DNA of 64,000 nucleotides from Mucilaginibacter sp. SJ (GTDB taxonomy: Bacteria > Bacteroidota > Bacteroidia > Sphingobacteriales > Sphingobacteriaceae): contig NZ_CP118631.1 of the NCBI RefSeq assembly GCF_028993635.1, positions 5,642,001 to 5,706,000 on the forward strand, in the 5' to 3' direction. The notes under the pieces were generated by a model. That model ran no database searches. It saw only the letters and a program-made list of their open reading frames with translations, and was not told where the DNA came from. A program made the position numbers and the translations under genes. Shown piece by piece: positions 1-9,848 of this stretch (position 1 is its first letter; each line of letters begins with the position of its first letter).

Positions 1-650
1 CGCCTGTTAATAAGATGCCCGAAGTGAGATATGTTGCGGCCGGTACTTCTTCAGAAAATACAATAGCAGCAAATGATGTAAGTAAAACCGCAGAATCGCT
101 GATACCTCCGTACACAAAAGGAAAGGTGTTTTTTGAAAAGGATGGTTATGTTTCTATAGAAGCAGAACATTTTAGCAAAGCTATTAGTTCCGGTGCCATC
201 ACTTGGAAAATTATACCGGATATCGGCAGAACAGGCTCCGGGATCAGTCATTTTCCGGTTACTGCTGCCACACAACAACCAGGGCTTGACCATCCGCATA
301 CGGCATATGATTTTTATACTTGTGATGCCGGCAACATCCGGATAGCAGCATATTTTTCACCTACACTTAATTTTCACAATGAAGAGGAGGGATTGCAATA
401 TGCAATTTCTGTTGATGATGAAAAACCGCAAATCATTAACCTTAATACTTACAAAGATGTAAACGTTTGGCGGAGCTGGGTGGCAAATAACATCATCATC
501 AAAAAATCAGATCATCATATTTTAGCCCCTGGAAAACATACGTTAAAATACTGGATGGTGCAGCCAGGCATTGTGCTTCAAAAACTGGTTATTGACCTTG
601 GCGGTGAAAAACCAAGCTATCTGGGGCCACCAGAAACCTTGAAGAAATAA
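1..650 (+). CDS. GH115 xylan alpha-1,2-glucuronidase, C-terminal part
   Basis: The reading frame is open from the first base (codons in phase with position 3) and stops at 648-650, so only about the last 215 residues are present. The segment matches the C-terminal beta-sandwich of GH115 alpha-glucuronidases: it has GYVSIEAEHF, a central YDFYTCDAG, then GKHTLKYWMVQPGIVLQKLV and a YLGPPE end. The family removes (methyl)glucuronic acid from xylan side chains, usually in the periplasm. The catalytic barrel lies outside the window. The SusC/SusD pair follows 560 bp downstream on the same strand, which suggests a xylan-related utilisation locus. The methionine at 15 is internal, not a start. The family call rests on recalled motifs. 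Confidence 0.8.
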   Translation, partial: PVNKMPEVRYVAAGTSSENTIAANDVSKTAESLIPPYTKGKVFFEKDGYVSIEAEHFSKAISSGAITWKIIPDIGRTGSGISHFPVTAATQQPGLDHPHTAYDFYTCDAGNIRIAAYFSPTLNFHNEEEGLQYAISVDDEKPQIINLNTYKDVNVWRSWVANNIIIKKSDHHILAPGKHTLKYWMVQPGIVLQKLVIDLGGEKPSYLGPPETLKK

Positions 651-1211
651 TTATTGTGAACAACCCGCTAAGTAACACGACAATGGGTTGTTTATAATTT
701 TAAGAGACAATTTAAATGATATACGCGGTACATTAATGATTTTAGATGTTGAAATGATATTTGTCTGATAATCAATTTATTGTAAACTTTCTTTGTACCT
801 TCTGTTTTTGGTTTGTATGCTTCAATATGATTTTTTTGAACATTTGTCCTATCATTTTTGGTAATATCAACTATCGTGATAAACATCAATTACAGAACTT
901 TACGGTGTTTGAAGATGTCATGTCGACAGGCTACCAATTAAATTTTAAACCAATTTAACATTTGATCATGGGATTTCAATAAATGGTCATTTGACCATGC
1001 AGGAATTACTACGTCAAAAAATGCAATCGATTGCATTTTTATTTGGGGCTTATTGTATAGTAATTCTGAAGGCATTTTTAAAAAGAAACCAATATTTAAC
1101 CAATATAATATGACCAAAAAACAAACATAGTCCGGGTGTATGAATGCAGTTTCCCGCTGCCACTGGTAAAGTACTAAATCAATAATTATTAAATCATTAT
1201 TTCTTGTTGAT
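651..1211 (+). promoter_or_regulatory. Intergenic region before susC with two perfect palindromes
   Basis: No convincing gene is present. An inverted repeat at 659-692 (AACAACCC ... GGGTTGTT, 18-nt loop, T-rich tail) may end the GH115 transcript. ATGGTCATTTGACCAT at 983-998 is a dyad with 7-bp arms. A perfect 24-bp palindrome spans 1017-1040 with core ATGCAATCGATTGCAT. The last two could be operators for the susC/susD transcript; the second could also form a hairpin terminator. I could not fix a confident -7/-33 promoter. Two overlapping 65-codon frames in this stretch look like chance. Confidence 0.5.
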
Positions 1212-4200
1212 ATGCAAAAACTTCAACTTATTAAATTTTGGAAAATTATCCTGATCATCGTATCGGTTAATTTGTTTTCCTTATCTCTTTTTGCACAAAA
1301 CGTCGCTTTGCATGGCAAGGTGGTAGATGAAAAAGGAGAAGCCATGGTAGGTGCAACCGTAAAAGTTACGGGTACCACAACTGCCACTACTACAAATGTA
1401 AGCGGCGACTTTACGCTTAATGTTGCTGCCAATACCCGAAAGATCACCATCTCTTTTGTCGGTTATGTTGATTATGAAAAAACAATCGCAGCCGGATCGA
1501 CTAACTTAGGGGTCATCCCGATGGTGAAAAACTCCGGTAATCTAAATGAAGTGGTAGTAGTAGGGTACGGAACTTTAAAGAAACAGGACGTAACCGGAAC
1601 AATAGCTACCGTTAGTGCCAAAACTTTACAGGAAATTCCCTCGGCCAACGTTTTTGAACAAATGAAAGGCCGTGTAGCCGGCCTGGATGTTGTTAACGGC
1701 AACAGTGGACCTGCAATTACTATTCGTGGCAGCCGTACCATAGGCAGCGCTACGGCCGACCAGCCCCTCATTGTGTTAGACGGACAGCCTTATTACAATT
1801 TCATCGAAAACATCAACCCAAATGACATTAAAAGTGTTGATGTGTTAAAAGGCGCCTCGGCAACAGCTATTTATGGCTCGCGCGCCTCAGGCGGTGTGCT
1901 TTTAATCACCACCAACAGGGGGCGTGTAGGGCAAACTGTTACTGCTTACGATTCTTATGTAGGTTCGAGCAGGCTTGAAGGAAAACTGCAGCTATTAAAT
2001 GGCAAGCAGTTTGCACAGCTCCAGGACGATGCACTTGCCGGCGCTATAGCACAGGGCAGCGGAAGTACTAATCCGAATGCACTGACTTCGACAGAGCTGC
2101 AAGCCCTGAATGAAGGGGTTAGTACCGATTGGGCTAAATTGCTCATTAAACCGGCTATGGTTTGGGACCAGAGTTTAAGGGTTTCCGGCGGAAGTGAAAG
2201 AACCCAGTTTACCGTTGGTGCCGGTTACCGTGTAAACACTGCCCTCGAGCCCAACAACGATACCAAACGTATTTCGTTAAATGCATCTATCGATCATAAG
2301 ATAAATAAGGTTATCAAATTCGGATTAACTACGTTAACCACACTGCGCCTGATTAACGCCGGAGGTGGAAATCAGCTTGGCAACGCCCGGTATATGAGCC
2401 CGTTGACCTATCCTTATAATGCCGATGGATCTTTAAATATTTTGCCTCAGGTTGGCCAAATTGATGCTACAGCAATAAACCCTTTGATCCCGGGCCGATC
2501 TCCTGATCAGTATTATAATTATACCCGTGGATTTATTAACAATGATATCGCTTATGCAGAGATAGCGCCGATTGCTCATTTAAAGTATCGATATACCATA
2601 AATTATAACTTTTCTCAATCATTACAGGGAACTTATAATGGTATCAACGGGGCCGATATCGTAACTATTGCTAAAACCAATGCAAGTACCACTAATAATT
2701 ATCAGTACCGTTTAGCCCAGGAGCATTTACTGACTTATGATAACACCTTTGGCGAAAAGCATTCTATTAACTTTGTAGCTGGTTTTACTTCCGAATTCCA
2801 GCACAACGAAAATTCAAATATCAATGCAACCGGTATCCCATCTGATGCCAACCGGAACGCAAATCTCGGTTTGGCAAGTACCATCACCTCGGTGGGCGGT
2901 TCATATACCGAACAGGGCCTGGTATCCTGGGTTGGCCGCCTCAATTATGCGTTTGATCAGCGGTATAACCTTACTGCTACTATCCGTTCAGATGCTAACT
3001 CGGCGCTTTCTCCCGGGCATCAGCGCACTACCTATCCCTCTATAGGTCTGGGCTGGGTAATCAGCAACGAAAATTTCATGAAACGGTTTGAGTTTATTGA
3101 CAACCTCAAATTGCGTGCAGGTTATGGTCAAACTTCAACCACAAACAGTATCGGCCCATACAACACTTTAGGTCAGTTAAGTTCATCAAAATATCAGTAT
3201 GGTGGCGTACCCGCCGGGGATGCCCAGGGTGTGCGGGTAACCACATTGGTTAACCAGGACCTCACCTGGCAAAGAACCAGCGACTACAACGTAGCTTTAG
3301 ATTTTGCCTTACTGAAAAATCGCCTTACCGGTTCAATTGAGATTTATAAACAAAGAACCACGGGCATTATTTTGCCAAACCAGTTACCGATAACCAACGG
3401 TGCTTCTTCACAAATTTCAAACCTGGGCACCTCTGCCAATAAAGGCCTGGAAATTACGCTGAGCAGCCTTAACATTCGTAATCTGGGTGGTTTTTCATGG
3501 TCAACCGATTATAACATGGCTTTCAGTCGTGAACATATCGTTTCCCTGCCGAATGGTGCAACGCAGAACATTGATGCCGGCGAGTTTGTGGGGCAGCCGT
3601 TGAGCGTAATTTATGATGTGAAAAAAATTGGTATCTGGCAAGCCAGCGAAGCCGCACAAGCGGCTGTTTACGGCGCTAAGCCGGGTCAGATCAAAATTCA
3701 GGACCTCAACAATGACGGAAAAATCAACTTCCAGGATAACCAGGTTATCGGTAATTTTCAGCCTCAATATACCTTTGGTTTAACTAACCGGTTTAGTTAC
3801 AAAAATTTTGACCTGAGCATTGTTATTCAGGGCCGCATGAAGTTTACTACCATTGTGCCGTATGTTTCTTCATCTGACTCCGGCACAAATGGCTGGCAGT
3901 TCCTGAACCTGGGGCGACATAATCAACCGGTTATAGATTATTGGACACCAACTAACCCTACCGATGCATTTCCTCAACCAAACGCTCAAAAGCAGGGTAG
4001 TTATTATTCCACACTCCAATATTATGACGGCTCGTTCATAAGGGCTAAAAGTATCAATTTAGGCTACAACATTCCGGTTGGCATTGCCAAAAAGCTGGGT
4101 ATGACTTCACTAAGGGTTTATGCAAACGTTACTAACCCCTTTGTTATTTACGCGCCTATTATGAACCACAGCTTTTCTGTGCCCGACCCCGAATCTGTTT

Positions 4201-4349
4201 ATAACCTTGCTCCCGCTTCGGTATCAGCGAGCGGTAATATAGGGGGTTACAATCCTAACAATGCAAGCAATTTTCCATACCGTGGCGTAGGGATCAGTGC
4301 AGGAGAGCAAACACGCGATTTTATTTTGGGTATTAATGCAAGATTTTAA
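1212..4349 (+). CDS. SusC/RagA-type TonB-dependent outer-membrane transporter
   Basis: A 1045-residue TonB-dependent receptor that imports glycan fragments across the outer membrane with its SusD partner. A signal peptide ending near LSLFAQN (about residues 1-30) is followed by a carboxypeptidase-regulatory-like domain (about 33-100; GKVVDEKGEAMVGATVKV), the SusC hallmark LNEVVVVGYG (about 113-122), a plug (about 125-240, with LIVLDGQPYYN and GASATAIYGSRASGGV) and a long beta-barrel ending in an aromatic (LGINARF). There is no STN domain, so it should not signal through the FecR/ECF pair found elsewhere in this window. The SusD gene starts 14 bp downstream. The substrate cannot be read from the sequence; the upstream GH115 gene hints at glucuronoxylan. 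Confidence 0.96.
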   Translation: MQKLQLIKFWKIILIIVSVNLFSLSLFAQNVALHGKVVDEKGEAMVGATVKVTGTTTATTTNVSGDFTLNVAANTRKITISFVGYVDYEKTIAAGSTNLGVIPMVKNSGNLNEVVVVGYGTLKKQDVTGTIATVSAKTLQEIPSANVFEQMKGRVAGLDVVNGNSGPAITIRGSRTIGSATADQPLIVLDGQPYYNFIENINPNDIKSVDVLKGASATAIYGSRASGGVLLITTNRGRVGQTVTAYDSYVGSSRLEGKLQLLNGKQFAQLQDDALAGAIAQGSGSTNPNALTSTELQALNEGVSTDWAKLLIKPAMVWDQSLRVSGGSERTQFTVGAGYRVNTALEPNNDTKRISLNASIDHKINKVIKFGLTTLTTLRLINAGGGNQLGNARYMSPLTYPYNADGSLNILPQVGQIDATAINPLIPGRSPDQYYNYTRGFINNDIAYAEIAPIAHLKYRYTINYNFSQSLQGTYNGINGADIVTIAKTNASTTNNYQYRLAQEHLLTYDNTFGEKHSINFVAGFTSEFQHNENSNINATGIPSDANRNANLGLASTITSVGGSYTEQGLVSWVGRLNYAFDQRYNLTATIRSDANSALSPGHQRTTYPSIGLGWVISNENFMKRFEFIDNLKLRAGYGQTSTTNSIGPYNTLGQLSSSKYQYGGVPAGDAQGVRVTTLVNQDLTWQRTSDYNVALDFALLKNRLTGSIEIYKQRTTGIILPNQLPITNGASSQISNLGTSANKGLEITLSSLNIRNLGGFSWSTDYNMAFSREHIVSLPNGATQNIDAGEFVGQPLSVIYDVKKIGIWQASEAAQAAVYGAKPGQIKIQDLNNDGKINFQDNQVIGNFQPQYTFGLTNRFSYKNFDLSIVIQGRMKFTTIVPYVSSSDSGTNGWQFLNLGRHNQPVIDYWTPTNPTDAFPQPNAQKQGSYYSTLQYYDGSFIRAKSINLGYNIPVGIAKKLGMTSLRVYANVTNPFVIYAPIMNHSFSVPDPESVYNLAPASVSASGNIGGYNPNNASNFPYRGVGISAGEQTRDFILGINARF

Positions 4350-4363
4350 TTCAGAAAGCAGCT

Positions 4364-6301
4364 ATGAAAATATTTATTAAAACCAGCTTTATTATTGCTG
4401 CAGCAGCAGTATTAACGGCAGCCAGCAGCTGTAAAAAAACACTGATAGAAACCCCAAGGGCACAGCTGTACCCAAGTTATTTTGGTACGGCAGCAGGTGT
4501 TCAGGCAGCAGTTACAGGCGTATATAACGATTTGCGGGGTGCCTTCTCGGGTGAAGGTATCGTGTTCTTTTATAACGGAACCGACGAAAATATTCCTGGT
4601 GGCAGCGCCGGAACCAATCCCCCGATATTAAATTCGTACAATGGGATCAATTCATCAAATACACCCGACCTAATGGGTTTATATGTGGATATTAATACGT
4701 TAAATGGTGTTTTACAGTATGCATCGTCAATTACTGATGTTACGGCCAGAACACAATATGTTGGCCAGGCTAAGTTTCTTCGGGGCTTCCTGTATTTTTA
4801 TCTGGTGCAAACTTACGGAGGGCTCACAGCTACGCAGAAAAGCGGCATCCCGTTGCATACTACTTTTATCACCAAGGCCACCACAGCTGATGCGCCGGCG
4901 CAACTTGCCGACATCTACAACCTCATCATCCAGGATTTTACAGATGCCGCGGCCGCGTTGCCAAATACTATTACCAGTTCAAATCCTTTCTCGGCAGCAG
5001 GGGTTGGTAAAACAGCAACGGTCGCGGTTGCGAATGCATTCCTTGCAAAAGCCTATTTAACCAGGGGATATACAGAAGCTAAGCAAAGCGGCGACTTTCA
5101 AAAAGCTGCCGACCTGACTGCCGCGCTGATCAATAACAAAGGTACTTACGGCCTTGATTTGTGGCAGGATTATAACGATGTCCATAAACCGGCCAATGAT
5201 TATGGTAAGGAAAATATGTTTGCAATTGATTATGGTATCACAGATCCTACTTATTCCGGCTATACACAACAGGGTTCAGGAGGCTATGGAATCAATCAGC
5301 TTTATGTACTCGCACGCTTTAACTATGTTTCAACCGGGATAGATAATATTCCAGGAATTGATGCAGTTCCACAAAAGATGAGTGCGAAGACAGGTATGCT
5401 GCGCGACGTTTATGGTGGTCGGCCTTATGTACGGCTTGCGCCTAATGTACCTTATACCATGCAGGTGGCCTTTGCCGATCAGGTTCATGATACCCGCTTT
5501 GATGCTACTTTCCAAACTTTTTGGATCTGCAATACCAAAGCGGCGGCGGGTACAACCAGCACGGGTGGTTTAAAGGGTGTGCTTACCCCGGCGTCCAATG
5601 TTTCTTTAACCGCTTACCAGCCGCCGTTAGATGGCGATACAGCTATTCTGATGACAAGCGAGGATGTGACCATGGCCCGGAGAGATGAGTTTAAAGGTTT
5701 AATCGTCACCCAAAAACAATATAACAATACAGTTTTTCCGACGGTGAAAAAGTTTGATGATCCGCTGCGTACGGGAATCCTTGATTTTTCAAGCAGGCCA
5801 ATTGCTTTAATGCGTTTTTCGGAGGTTTACCTGATGAATGCGGAAGCCAATTATATGCTGGGTAATACAACTGTGGCTGCAGCTTCCCTCAATACGATCA
5901 GGCAGCGGGCGGCTTACCGTACACCCGCCGACGGCCTTTTCATCCCTAAAAACAAATTTAGGGTAACGGCGGCTACTATGGGTGCCGACAACGCTGCCAA
6001 TGCAGCTGCGATGGCCTTAACACCTGCTCAGCTGGCCCAGCTTTCTGTTCCTAATACTACTTCGGGTTCAACGCTTTGCGGTATGGATTTAATTTTAGAG
6101 GAGTACAGCCGCGAACTTTATGGCGATCCCCGCCGCTGGTATGACCTGGTACGGACCCAACAATTGGTAAGGCGTGTAAAAATGTATAATGCCCTTGGCG
6201 CACCGAACATCCAGGCTTATCATACGCGCAGGCCAATTCCGCAATCTTTAATTAATAATGTGTTATCGGGTACTCCATATCCGCAAAATAACGGCTATTA
6301 A
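4364..6301 (+). CDS. SusD/RagB-type glycan-binding lipoprotein
   Basis: A 645-residue surface lipoprotein that forms the lid of the preceding SusC channel. The signal peptide ends in a lipobox with Cys23 (AASSCKKT). The N-terminal helical region carries AKFLRGFLYFYLVQTYGG, typical of SusD TPR-like helices. The C-terminal part has LMRFSEVYLMNAEANYMLG and EEYSRELYGDPRRWYDLVRT, the family signature where a helix and the conserved Arg-Trp-Tyr-Asp meet. It is longer than the usual 500-600 residues because of insertions in the middle. The gene sits 14 bp after susC and is followed by a terminator, so the pair forms its own transcription unit. Confidence 0.96.
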   Translation: MKIFIKTSFIIAAAAVLTAASSCKKTLIETPRAQLYPSYFGTAAGVQAAVTGVYNDLRGAFSGEGIVFFYNGTDENIPGGSAGTNPPILNSYNGINSSNTPDLMGLYVDINTLNGVLQYASSITDVTARTQYVGQAKFLRGFLYFYLVQTYGGLTATQKSGIPLHTTFITKATTADAPAQLADIYNLIIQDFTDAAAALPNTITSSNPFSAAGVGKTATVAVANAFLAKAYLTRGYTEAKQSGDFQKAADLTAALINNKGTYGLDLWQDYNDVHKPANDYGKENMFAIDYGITDPTYSGYTQQGSGGYGINQLYVLARFNYVSTGIDNIPGIDAVPQKMSAKTGMLRDVYGGRPYVRLAPNVPYTMQVAFADQVHDTRFDATFQTFWICNTKAAAGTTSTGGLKGVLTPASNVSLTAYQPPLDGDTAILMTSEDVTMARRDEFKGLIVTQKQYNNTVFPTVKKFDDPLRTGILDFSSRPIALMRFSEVYLMNAEANYMLGNTTVAAASLNTIRQRAAYRTPADGLFIPKNKFRVTAATMGADNAANAAAMALTPAQLAQLSVPNTTSGSTLCGMDLILEEYSRELYGDPRRWYDLVRTQQLVRRVKMYNALGAPNIQAYHTRRPIPQSLINNVLSGTPYPQNNGY

Positions 6302-6331
6302 GGATTTCCCAATTACCTTTAATATAAATTA

Positions 6332-6368
6332 AACGGGGCTGTCATAATTTGATGGCCCCGTTGTTTTA
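6332..6368 (+). terminator. Rho-independent terminator after susD
   Basis: AACGGGGC (6332-6339) pairs with GCCCCGTT (6355-6362) around a 15-nt loop, followed by TTGTTTTAAT. It lies 31 bp after the susD stop codon and separates this locus from the acyltransferase gene. Confidence 0.75.
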
Positions 6369-6504
6369 ATGCGATATTACACCGTCTGTCAGGTTGGTTC
6401 TGCTTAAATAATTAATGATGAATTAATTGCGATAAACCATCTGCCAATTTTTTTTTGCCTGCTTATTTTAAGAACTTTATACAGAAAAACCAAATCACTT
6501 TGTT

Positions 6505-7635
6505 ATGACTAAGACCGAATCCTGGCTTTCCGGCGGATCGCGCCTCCGTTCTATCGACCTTCTACGTGGCGCCATCATGGTGTTGATGGCGATAGATCAC
6601 GTACGCGTTTATTCAGGCATGCCGGCCGGAGGTCCTGATCCGGCGATCTTTCTCACCCGCTGGGTAACTCATTTTTGTGTTTCGGGTTTTGTGTTCCTTG
6701 CAGGCACCTCGGCTTTTTTATATGGACAAAAGCTGAATGATAAGAAAAAGCTGTCTATTTACCTAATAACCCGCGGTCTGTTGCTGGTTGTGTTGGAGCT
6801 TACGTTCATTCGTTTTTGCTGGACGTTTAACTTAGATTTTAAAGCCTTTATGCTGGCTGGCGTGATCTGGATGCTGGGCTGGTGCATGGTGTTATTATCA
6901 GTCGCCATTTGGCTGCCTTTTCGTGCTATTTGGATTACGGGCTTGATAATGATGACTGTACAGCAGGTATTTCACCTGGCACCGGCCAACTGGGCCTGGT
7001 GGCATTTTTTGTACCCGAACAGTGAAGAAGGGCCGGGTTGGATCAACGTGCTGTATGTATTGGTGCCCTGGATCGGCGTTATGATGGCAGGCTATGGTTT
7101 CGGCAAATTGTTGACTTTTGAACCTGCGCGGCGAAACAAATTGTGTTTGCAGATCGGACTTTCTGCAATCACGATATTTATAGTTGCAGGGAGCATCGTC
7201 GCCGGTTTTGGGCCCCATAACGATCAGCCCTTTATTTTCCGTTTATTGGGTCAGCAAAAATATCCGCCGTCACAGCTCTTTTTATTGATGACGATCGGAC
7301 CGATTATCGCATTGGTGCCCTTCGCAGAAAGAACCAGGGGATGGCTGGCCAATGTATTTACCATCTTCGGCAGGGTGCCATTTTTCTATTATGTCCTGCA
7401 TATCTTGTTGATCCACCTGCTGGCATTAGGACTCAATTGTATTTTGTATGGCAGTTTTCACCAGGAATGGTACCATACCGCGCCATATGCAAGTGTGCCT
7501 GAAGACCATCGCTGGGGATTACCATTGCTTTATCTCGTGTTTATGTTAGTTGAAGGATTGTTATACTTTGCCTGCCGGTGGTATGCCAGGTATAAGCTCT
7601 CCCATCCGGAGAAAATCTGGCTGAAGTATATTTGA
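6505..7635 (+). CDS. HGSNAT-like (DUF1624) multi-pass membrane acyltransferase
   Basis: A 376-residue integral membrane protein of the heparan-alpha-glucosaminide N-acetyltransferase catalytic-domain family. The N-terminal signature SIDLLRGAIMVLMAIDHVR, with the RG and the DH histidine, is visible at about residues 16-34. About ten hydrophobic segments follow, including WVTHFCVSGFVFLAGTSAFL and a C-terminal FFYYVLHILLIHLLAL. In the eukaryotic homologue a histidine carries the acetyl group across the membrane; bacterial roles are mostly unproven, so the acyl acceptor is unknown. The gene stands alone between terminators and a different neighbour, and its context gives no pathway. Confidence 0.85.
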   Translation: MTKTESWLSGGSRLRSIDLLRGAIMVLMAIDHVRVYSGMPAGGPDPAIFLTRWVTHFCVSGFVFLAGTSAFLYGQKLNDKKKLSIYLITRGLLLVVLELTFIRFCWTFNLDFKAFMLAGVIWMLGWCMVLLSVAIWLPFRAIWITGLIMMTVQQVFHLAPANWAWWHFLYPNSEEGPGWINVLYVLVPWIGVMMAGYGFGKLLTFEPARRNKLCLQIGLSAITIFIVAGSIVAGFGPHNDQPFIFRLLGQQKYPPSQLFLLMTIGPIIALVPFAERTRGWLANVFTIFGRVPFFYYVLHILLIHLLALGLNCILYGSFHQEWYHTAPYASVPEDHRWGLPLLYLVFMLVEGLLYFACRWYARYKLSHPEKIWLKYI

Positions 7636-7707
7636 TAAAGCAATAAAGCGAGTTTTAAGACTCAGGTTGTATGCTTTTAAAAAGAATTAAACTTTAACGG
7701 ATAACCC

Positions 7708-8862
7708 ATGGCTGAAATACCCATAGCTCAAAAAAAAATGGCAGAACAGGCAGCCCGCGCAGGCGATATTGTTGCCCTGGCCAATTTTATCCTGAATTAT
7801 GGCAATGATCAGCAATTAAGGCAATGGTATGGTGGAGCGGGCTATCAACCCCAAAATAGCGCAGAGGAGAATGCGAAGTTAATTATTTGCCATACAAACT
7901 ATTTTGATAGCTGGGCGGATTATGAAAAGTTTCAAACAGAGTTACAGACAAACCCATATCTGCAACAATTTGAACAGGCTGCCGATGCTATAGCTGCCGG
8001 AAATGCCGATGCACTCAAAAGCCTGCTGGCACAAAGACCTGACCTAATCAGCAAGCGTTCGCGCCGTAACCACCATAGCACATTGTTAAATTATATAGGT
8101 GCCAACGGCTTTGAGGGGATGCGCCAAAAAACACCCCAAAATGCTGTTGAAATTGCTGCTATACTTTTAGATGCAGGCGCAGAAGTTGATGCCTGGGGCG
8201 ATATGTACGGGGGAACATCTACACTTGGGCTTGTCGCCACCAGTGTGCACCCGGTTATAGCCGGGGTACAAGAAGAGCTGATGGATATCCTGATCAGGCA
8301 TGGCGCCGACCCCAATCATGCGGTAGCTGCGGATTATACCGATGGCAACCTGATCCTGGCCTGCCTGCATAATGGCCGTTATGAACCTGTCCGTTACCTT
8401 GCTTCCAAAGGCGCGGAAGTTGAATTGGAAGGTGCCGGTGGTATTGGCGACCTGGAAAAGGTTAAATCTTATTTTAATGATCAGGGAGAACTTATTAGTA
8501 AAAGCATGGCTGCGAAGCGCGATGGCTGCCTGATCTGGGCTTGTGTTTGCGGTCATCGCCCGGTAGTTGAATTTTTACTGAAGCACGGCTGCGGCGTGCG
8601 CACCGTTTGGGACAATACCACGCCACTCCATTCGGCAGCCTACGGGGGGCAGGTGGAACTGGTAAAGATGCTGCTGAACGAAGGCGCAGACATGGAAGCA
8701 TTGAATGGATACGGGGGCACTGTATTGGGCTCCACGCTTTGGGCGCTGTACAACAGCCGGAGACCGGGCCACCTGGAAATCATGGAAATACTGATAGCCT
8801 CGGGTGCAGTTATTAAGGATGACTGGCAAATTTATATCGATGAAAAAAGAGCTGAAACATAG
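7708..8862 (+). CDS. Ankyrin-repeat protein
   Basis: A 384-residue soluble protein without a signal peptide or membrane segment. Ankyrin repeats are clear in the second half: VEIAAILLDAGAEVDAWG, LMDILIRHGADPNHAV, VRYLASKGAEVELEG, PVVEFLLKHGCGVRTVWDNTTPLHSAAYGG and LVKMLLNEGADMEALNG. The first 90 residues are helical and carry no motif I recognise. Ankyrin arrays bind partner proteins, so the cellular role cannot be derived from the fold. It follows the acyltransferase by 72 bp on the same strand, but nothing shows that they work together. Confidence 0.85.
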   Translation: MAEIPIAQKKMAEQAARAGDIVALANFILNYGNDQQLRQWYGGAGYQPQNSAEENAKLIICHTNYFDSWADYEKFQTELQTNPYLQQFEQAADAIAAGNADALKSLLAQRPDLISKRSRRNHHSTLLNYIGANGFEGMRQKTPQNAVEIAAILLDAGAEVDAWGDMYGGTSTLGLVATSVHPVIAGVQEELMDILIRHGADPNHAVAADYTDGNLILACLHNGRYEPVRYLASKGAEVELEGAGGIGDLEKVKSYFNDQGELISKSMAAKRDGCLIWACVCGHRPVVEFLLKHGCGVRTVWDNTTPLHSAAYGGQVELVKMLLNEGADMEALNGYGGTVLGSTLWALYNSRRPGHLEIMEILIASGAVIKDDWQIYIDEKRAET

Positions 8863-9087
8863 CCTGAGCCTATGAAATGGGCTCGTGCCGCATAACCGAA
8901 GTGACTATAACAATCAATGGAAATGAAACAGCAAAAGGAAAGTCTTCGCCCTCCGCCAGCGCCAGTTTGAGGAGGAGTTATTTTATTGCAATTTCCTACA
9001 TGTCAATCGATCTTAATTTAGCCGACGGGTTAGTCATATTCATCGAAAAAAGATTTTCAGGCAGTATAATATCTGGGTATTTATCCA

Positions 9088-9510
9088 TCATATAAGCCTT
9101 TTGAACGGGAACGTCAACGCCCTGATCACGCGCTGGTTAAATGTTTTAACCCTGATAGTTTCGCTGTTTATGCGAAGGAGGATCACCGGTTGCGGCGCTC
9201 CGTTTACCTGTACGCTGTAATTATAATCTATCCCCTGAAAATAAATAGTTGTTTCATAACCGAATTCATAAACCTCTTTGGCCTTTTTGATCTTTTTTGA
9301 TTTAACGGAAAGGATCAGGTAAAAAATGCCAGCCCAGGCCAACAACAATGGTACAAATATTATCCAGCCGCCTATGCTGCCAAAAAAGACTATTAAGGGT
9401 GCCCCAAAGCAAAGATTAAACATCAATCCAAAACTGGTATAAAATGGTTTGGAATAAAAATAAGTGATTCTTCTGCTCACATCATCTGCTATTAACCTTA
9501 CAGGCACCAT
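9088..9510 (-). CDS. Small membrane protein of unknown function
   Basis: A 140-residue protein with two close hydrophobic segments (about residues 25-45 and 48-68; LMFNLCFGAPLIVFFGSIGG and WIIFVPLLLAWAGIFYLIL). A lysine-rich linker follows (KSKKIKKAKE), then a roughly 70-residue beta-rich cytoplasmic or periplasmic tail. The layout resembles small PH-like or DUF-type membrane proteins, but I do not recognise a named family. It stands alone on the minus strand. The ATG at 9508-9510 opens the only sensible frame, and coding character (charge pattern after the membrane segments) supports a real gene. Confidence 0.6.
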   Translation of the reverse strand: MVPVRLIADDVSRRITYFYSKPFYTSFGLMFNLCFGAPLIVFFGSIGGWIIFVPLLLAWAGIFYLILSVKSKKIKKAKEVYEFGYETTIYFQGIDYNYSVQVNGAPQPVILLRINSETIRVKTFNQRVIRALTFPFKRLI

Positions 9511-9848
9511 AATTTGTACTTTATGATTTAAACCAAAATAAAATAGTTATTGTTTTAGGCCCCAAAAGAACGGGGGGGTAATTGGCCGCGATTCTACCAA
9601 TGCTTTTTTAGTTTGAACAAGGCGGCACACGTCGTAAAAATATCAACCATTATTGCTTTGCTTTAATACGAATGTTAAAAAGCAATGGCATATTGAATAT
9701 TTGTCAGGTCGAACTGAAAAAAAAGCATTTTTTGTGAAATTTTTTCAGTGATCTCAAGTGTTTATTCTACTGGCATTAGCTTTGAATTGAATGAACCGGT
9801 TTAATTAATATAAGTTTTAATCATTAATTTATTTAAGGAGGAAGACCT
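9511..9848 (+). promoter_or_regulatory. Hsp20 upstream region with strong Shine-Dalgarno
   Basis: This 338-bp gap holds no gene. A perfect TAnnTTTG-type -7 box, TAGCTTTG, lies at 9777-9784, about 65 bp before the Hsp20 start. AAGGAGG at 9835-9841 sits 7 bp before the ATG; such a strong Shine-Dalgarno is uncommon in Bacteroidota and suggests high translation. A loose dyad TGAA-N5-TTCA at 9734-9746 does not match the Fnr-type module found elsewhere in the window. Confidence 0.45.

Noticed and set aside
692..958. Two overlapping 65-codon frames on opposite strands before susC
   Set aside because: Both are low-complexity, AT-rich and overlap each other; neither resembles a protein family.
8877..9095. 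A 72-codon open frame after the ankyrin gene
   Set aside because: No domain, signal or coding pattern is visible; the serine-rich stretch and end that overlaps the convergent gene look like chance.
9720..9784. Possible oxygen module before hsp20, given its perfect box TAGCTTTG
   Set aside because: No dyad is present at the required positions; the nearby TGAA-N5-TTCA repeat has a different length and place.
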